Shown piece after piece: positions 7,549 to 8,218 of a stretch of 8,218 nucleotides of DNA. This stretch comes from Nitrospirota bacterium (lineage in GTDB: Bacteria; NPL-UPA2; JAGMAN01), in the NCBI GenBank assembly GCA_030605915.1, contig JAUWHM010000163.1:1-8218 (forward strand). Direction: 5' to 3'. The notes below the pieces were generated by a model. It saw nothing but the letters and a program-made list of their open reading frames with translations, was not told the DNA's origin and did no database searches. A program made the translations under genes and the position numbers. The first letter of the stretch is position 1. Every line of letters starts with the position of its first letter.

Positions 7549-7578
7549 CGTATAGGAAATTATATAATTTCCTATACG
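7549..7578. repeat. Perfect 30-base palindrome in the alr leader
   Basis: Two 13-base arms, CGTATAGGAAATT and AATTTCCTATACG, flank a central ATAT that is itself self-complementary, so all 30 bases are symmetrical. In the alr transcript this would be a 13-bp hairpin with an AUAU loop. Further out, CTTGC at 7544-7548 can pair with GCAAG at 7592-7596, giving a lower 5-bp stem with a 13-base bulge on one side only. Neither side is followed by a T-run, so it is not an intrinsic terminator. It could be an operator for a dimeric regulator, an RNA element controlling alr, or one copy of a dispersed palindromic repeat. A -10-like TATAAT occurs on each strand within it (7563-7568 plus, 7559-7564 minus), without a matching -35. 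Confidence 0.85.
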
Positions 7579-7625
7579 ATAGTAAGAAGTTGCAAGGCGA
7601 TAGCCGAGCTTTCTTGTATGAAGGC

Positions 7626-7654
7626 ATTATAGAAGGAAAATAATCGTTTGTAAA
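7626..7654 (-). promoter_or_regulatory. Sigma70-type promoter for the alr-peptidase operon
   Basis: On the minus strand, TTTACA (7649-7654) and TATAAT (7626-7631) are separated by exactly 17 bases, matching the sigma70 consensus in 11 of 12 positions. Transcription would begin near 7619, giving a leader of about 124 bases before the alr TTG, which includes the 30-base palindrome. It is the best promoter match I found upstream of alr. Confidence 0.7.
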
Positions 7655-7860
7655 GTTAAATTTTGAATTTCTGATGGCTTTGGCTGGTTCCCTTAATGAC
7701 TGCAGCAATTAGATTGAGTTACAGCAGGGGACTTTGGGGGATCGCCTGGCAGATAGCTTGCATATTTTTCTTTGCGAAGGAGACCGCCGTAGGCGGGTGA
7801 CCGAGCTTGGAGGTTTTTTGGGTAGGGAGATGATTCCCCGCTTGGTTTGTAAGAGAACCA
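7655..7860. other. Intergenic stretch without a recognisable gene
   Basis: Between the alr promoter and the end of the helix-turn-helix gene I see no convincing coding sequence. The open frame covering 7719-7913 on the minus strand is Pro/Ser/Leu-rich and runs into the helix-turn-helix gene in another frame. Small hairpins exist, such as CCGCC-GTA-GGCGG at 7784-7796 and GGGA-GATGAT-TCCC at 7825-7838, but none is followed by a T-run on the minus strand, so no terminator for the helix-turn-helix gene can be assigned. The space where a cognate toxin might sit downstream is empty. Confidence 0.6.
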
Positions 7861-8148
7861 CTATTTGAAATTAACCTCAAGTTTGGAGCCGGTAGCGGCA
7901 GCAATTTTTTCAAGGGTTCTCAGGCTACAGGCCCAATGACTACCGCTTTCCAATCTGGCAATAACCGTCTGGGTGGTATGAATTTTCCCAGCCAGCTGTT
8001 TCTGGGTTAATCCCAGCCTGTGCCTACGCTGGGCAATTTTATAGCCAATCTCAAGCTTCCCGCCTTCTTCCTCGTAATATTTCCTAAATTCTTTGTCTTT
8101 GAGTTCTTTTTTTAATACATCTCGAAAGCTTAGAAGTTTTTTAGCCAT
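7861..8148 (-). CDS. XRE-family helix-turn-helix protein, HigA-like antitoxin/autoregulator
   Basis: This 95-residue protein has a charged N-terminal helix (SFRDVLKKELKDKEFRKYYEEE, about 7-28) and then a Cro/C1-type DNA-binding domain at about 36-88. GLTQKQLAGKI (46-56) is the first part of the helix-turn-helix, TTQTVIARLESG (58-69) carries the recognition helix, and LRTLEKIAAATGSKLEV (76-92) is the usual C-terminal helix and strand. The layout, with a leader resembling ELKDxEFRxxY, matches antitoxins paired with HigB/RelE-type or Gp49-like toxins. Such antitoxins bind their own promoter. The ATG at 8146-8148 has an almost perfect Shine-Dalgarno 6 bases upstream. Its own consensus promoter lies directly before it, so it heads its transcript, while no toxin is seen downstream to 7655. 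It may be an orphan antitoxin, a solitary regulator, or the remnant of a pair. The DNA-binding role is firm; the antitoxin role is inference. Confidence 0.88.
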   Translation of the reverse strand: MAKKLLSFRDVLKKELKDKEFRKYYEEEGGKLEIGYKIAQRRHRLGLTQKQLAGKIHTTQTVIARLESGSHWACSLRTLEKIAAATGSKLEVNFK

Positions 8149-8154
8149 TTACAA

Positions 8155-8163
8155 TCACCTCCT
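8155..8163 (-). promoter_or_regulatory. Near-perfect Shine-Dalgarno of the helix-turn-helix gene
   Basis: AGGAGGTGA on the minus strand is complementary over nine bases to the usual bacterial 16S rRNA 3' tail and ends 6 bases before the ATG. It fixes the start and predicts strong translation. Confidence 0.9.
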
Positions 8164-8183
8164 ACGGTTCCTCTCCCATCATA

Positions 8184-8212
8184 ATTATATAGCATATTTG
8201 CTATGCTGTCAA
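8184..8212 (-). promoter_or_regulatory. Perfect-consensus sigma70 promoter of the helix-turn-helix gene
   Basis: On the minus strand TTGACA (8207-8212) and TATAAT (8184-8189) are spaced by exactly 17 bases: twelve of twelve consensus positions. Transcription would start near 8177, leaving a leader of about 29 bases. A promoter this strong usually needs repression, and the spacer contains a dyad. Confidence 0.9.
8189..8207. promoter_or_regulatory. Probable operator: overlapping inverted repeats inside the promoter spacer
   Basis: Two nested dyads overlap here: ATAGCA-TATT-TGCTAT (8189-8204) and AGCATA-TTTGC-TATGCT (8191-8207), both with perfect 6-base arms. They fill the spacer and touch both the -10 and -35 boxes. 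That is the position and size expected for a Cro/C1-type dimer that blocks RNA polymerase, so the adjacent helix-turn-helix protein is the likely ligand and the gene is likely autorepressed. Binding itself is inferred. Confidence 0.75.
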
Positions 8213-8218
8213 GTTCTT

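Noticed and set aside
7549..7578. Palindrome as a rho-independent terminator
   Set aside because: No T-run follows it on either strand; on the minus strand it is followed by GCAAGAAAAAA.
7496..7619. Known riboswitch (for example c-di-GMP or T-box) in the alr leader
   Set aside because: Phrases such as GCGAAGCCACAAAGGCC recall riboswitch pieces, but no complete conserved core or specifier loop could be laid out.
7502..7708. 68-codon minus-strand frame upstream of alr
   Set aside because: It reads through the alr promoter, the palindrome and the leader, has low-complexity Lys/Ser/Tyr-rich content and no Shine-Dalgarno; its apparent conservation would come from the palindrome.
7719..7913. 64-codon minus-strand frame at the end of the helix-turn-helix gene
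   Set aside because: It overlaps the real gene in another frame and its composition (Pro, Ser, Leu, Gln) looks like random translation; no toxin motif is visible.
1..8218. CRISPR array, tRNA, rRNA, insertion sequence
   Set aside because: No spaced direct repeats, cloverleaf, rRNA segments or transposase motifs were seen.

Overview
The window is bacterial and densely coded. Evidence for a bacterium is the bacterial-type SerRS and alanine racemase, the strong Shine-Dalgarno sites (one almost fully complementary to the 16S tail), and sigma70-type promoters, one a perfect TTGACA-17-TATAAT. Most coding sequence looks near 50-55% GC in the lines I hand-counted; one accessory gene is near 42%. I cannot name the phylum. 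The gene mix does not point to a familiar model organism and would fit an uncultivated or deep-branching lineage, but that is inference.

Plus strand, 1-5026: a tightly packed run of five genes. It opens with the 3' nine-tenths of rtcB (RNA ligase, its start lies left of the window). A 65-residue protein of unknown function follows, then a MNT/AbiEii-like nucleotidyltransferase, serS (seryl-tRNA synthetase) and a Na/phosphate cotransporter-type protein with a C-terminal PhoU-like domain. The first four reading frames overlap each other (TAATG, ATGA and a 13-base overlap), which suggests translational coupling in one transcript. RtcB and SerRS both act on tRNA or RNA. The small-protein/nucleotidyltransferase pair sits between them and is lower in GC, so it looks like an inserted accessory module.

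Minus strand, 7495-5032: alr (alanine racemase) followed after 16 bases by an M16-family zinc peptidase without a signal peptide. This two-gene operon converges on the plus-strand operon with only 5 bases between the stop codons. A good promoter (TTTACA-17-TATAAT) lies about 130 bases upstream of alr, and the leader between them carries a perfect 30-base palindrome.

Minus strand, 8148-7861: a small XRE/HigA-type helix-turn-helix protein. Its promoter is a perfect consensus whose spacer contains a dyad, as expected for an autorepressing antitoxin. No toxin gene is seen on the downstream side, and 7655-7860 appears to be empty. The most unusual parts of the window are the small-protein/nucleotidyltransferase pair, the palindromic alr leader and the solitary antitoxin with its operator-promoter. 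Nothing here proves a new system.
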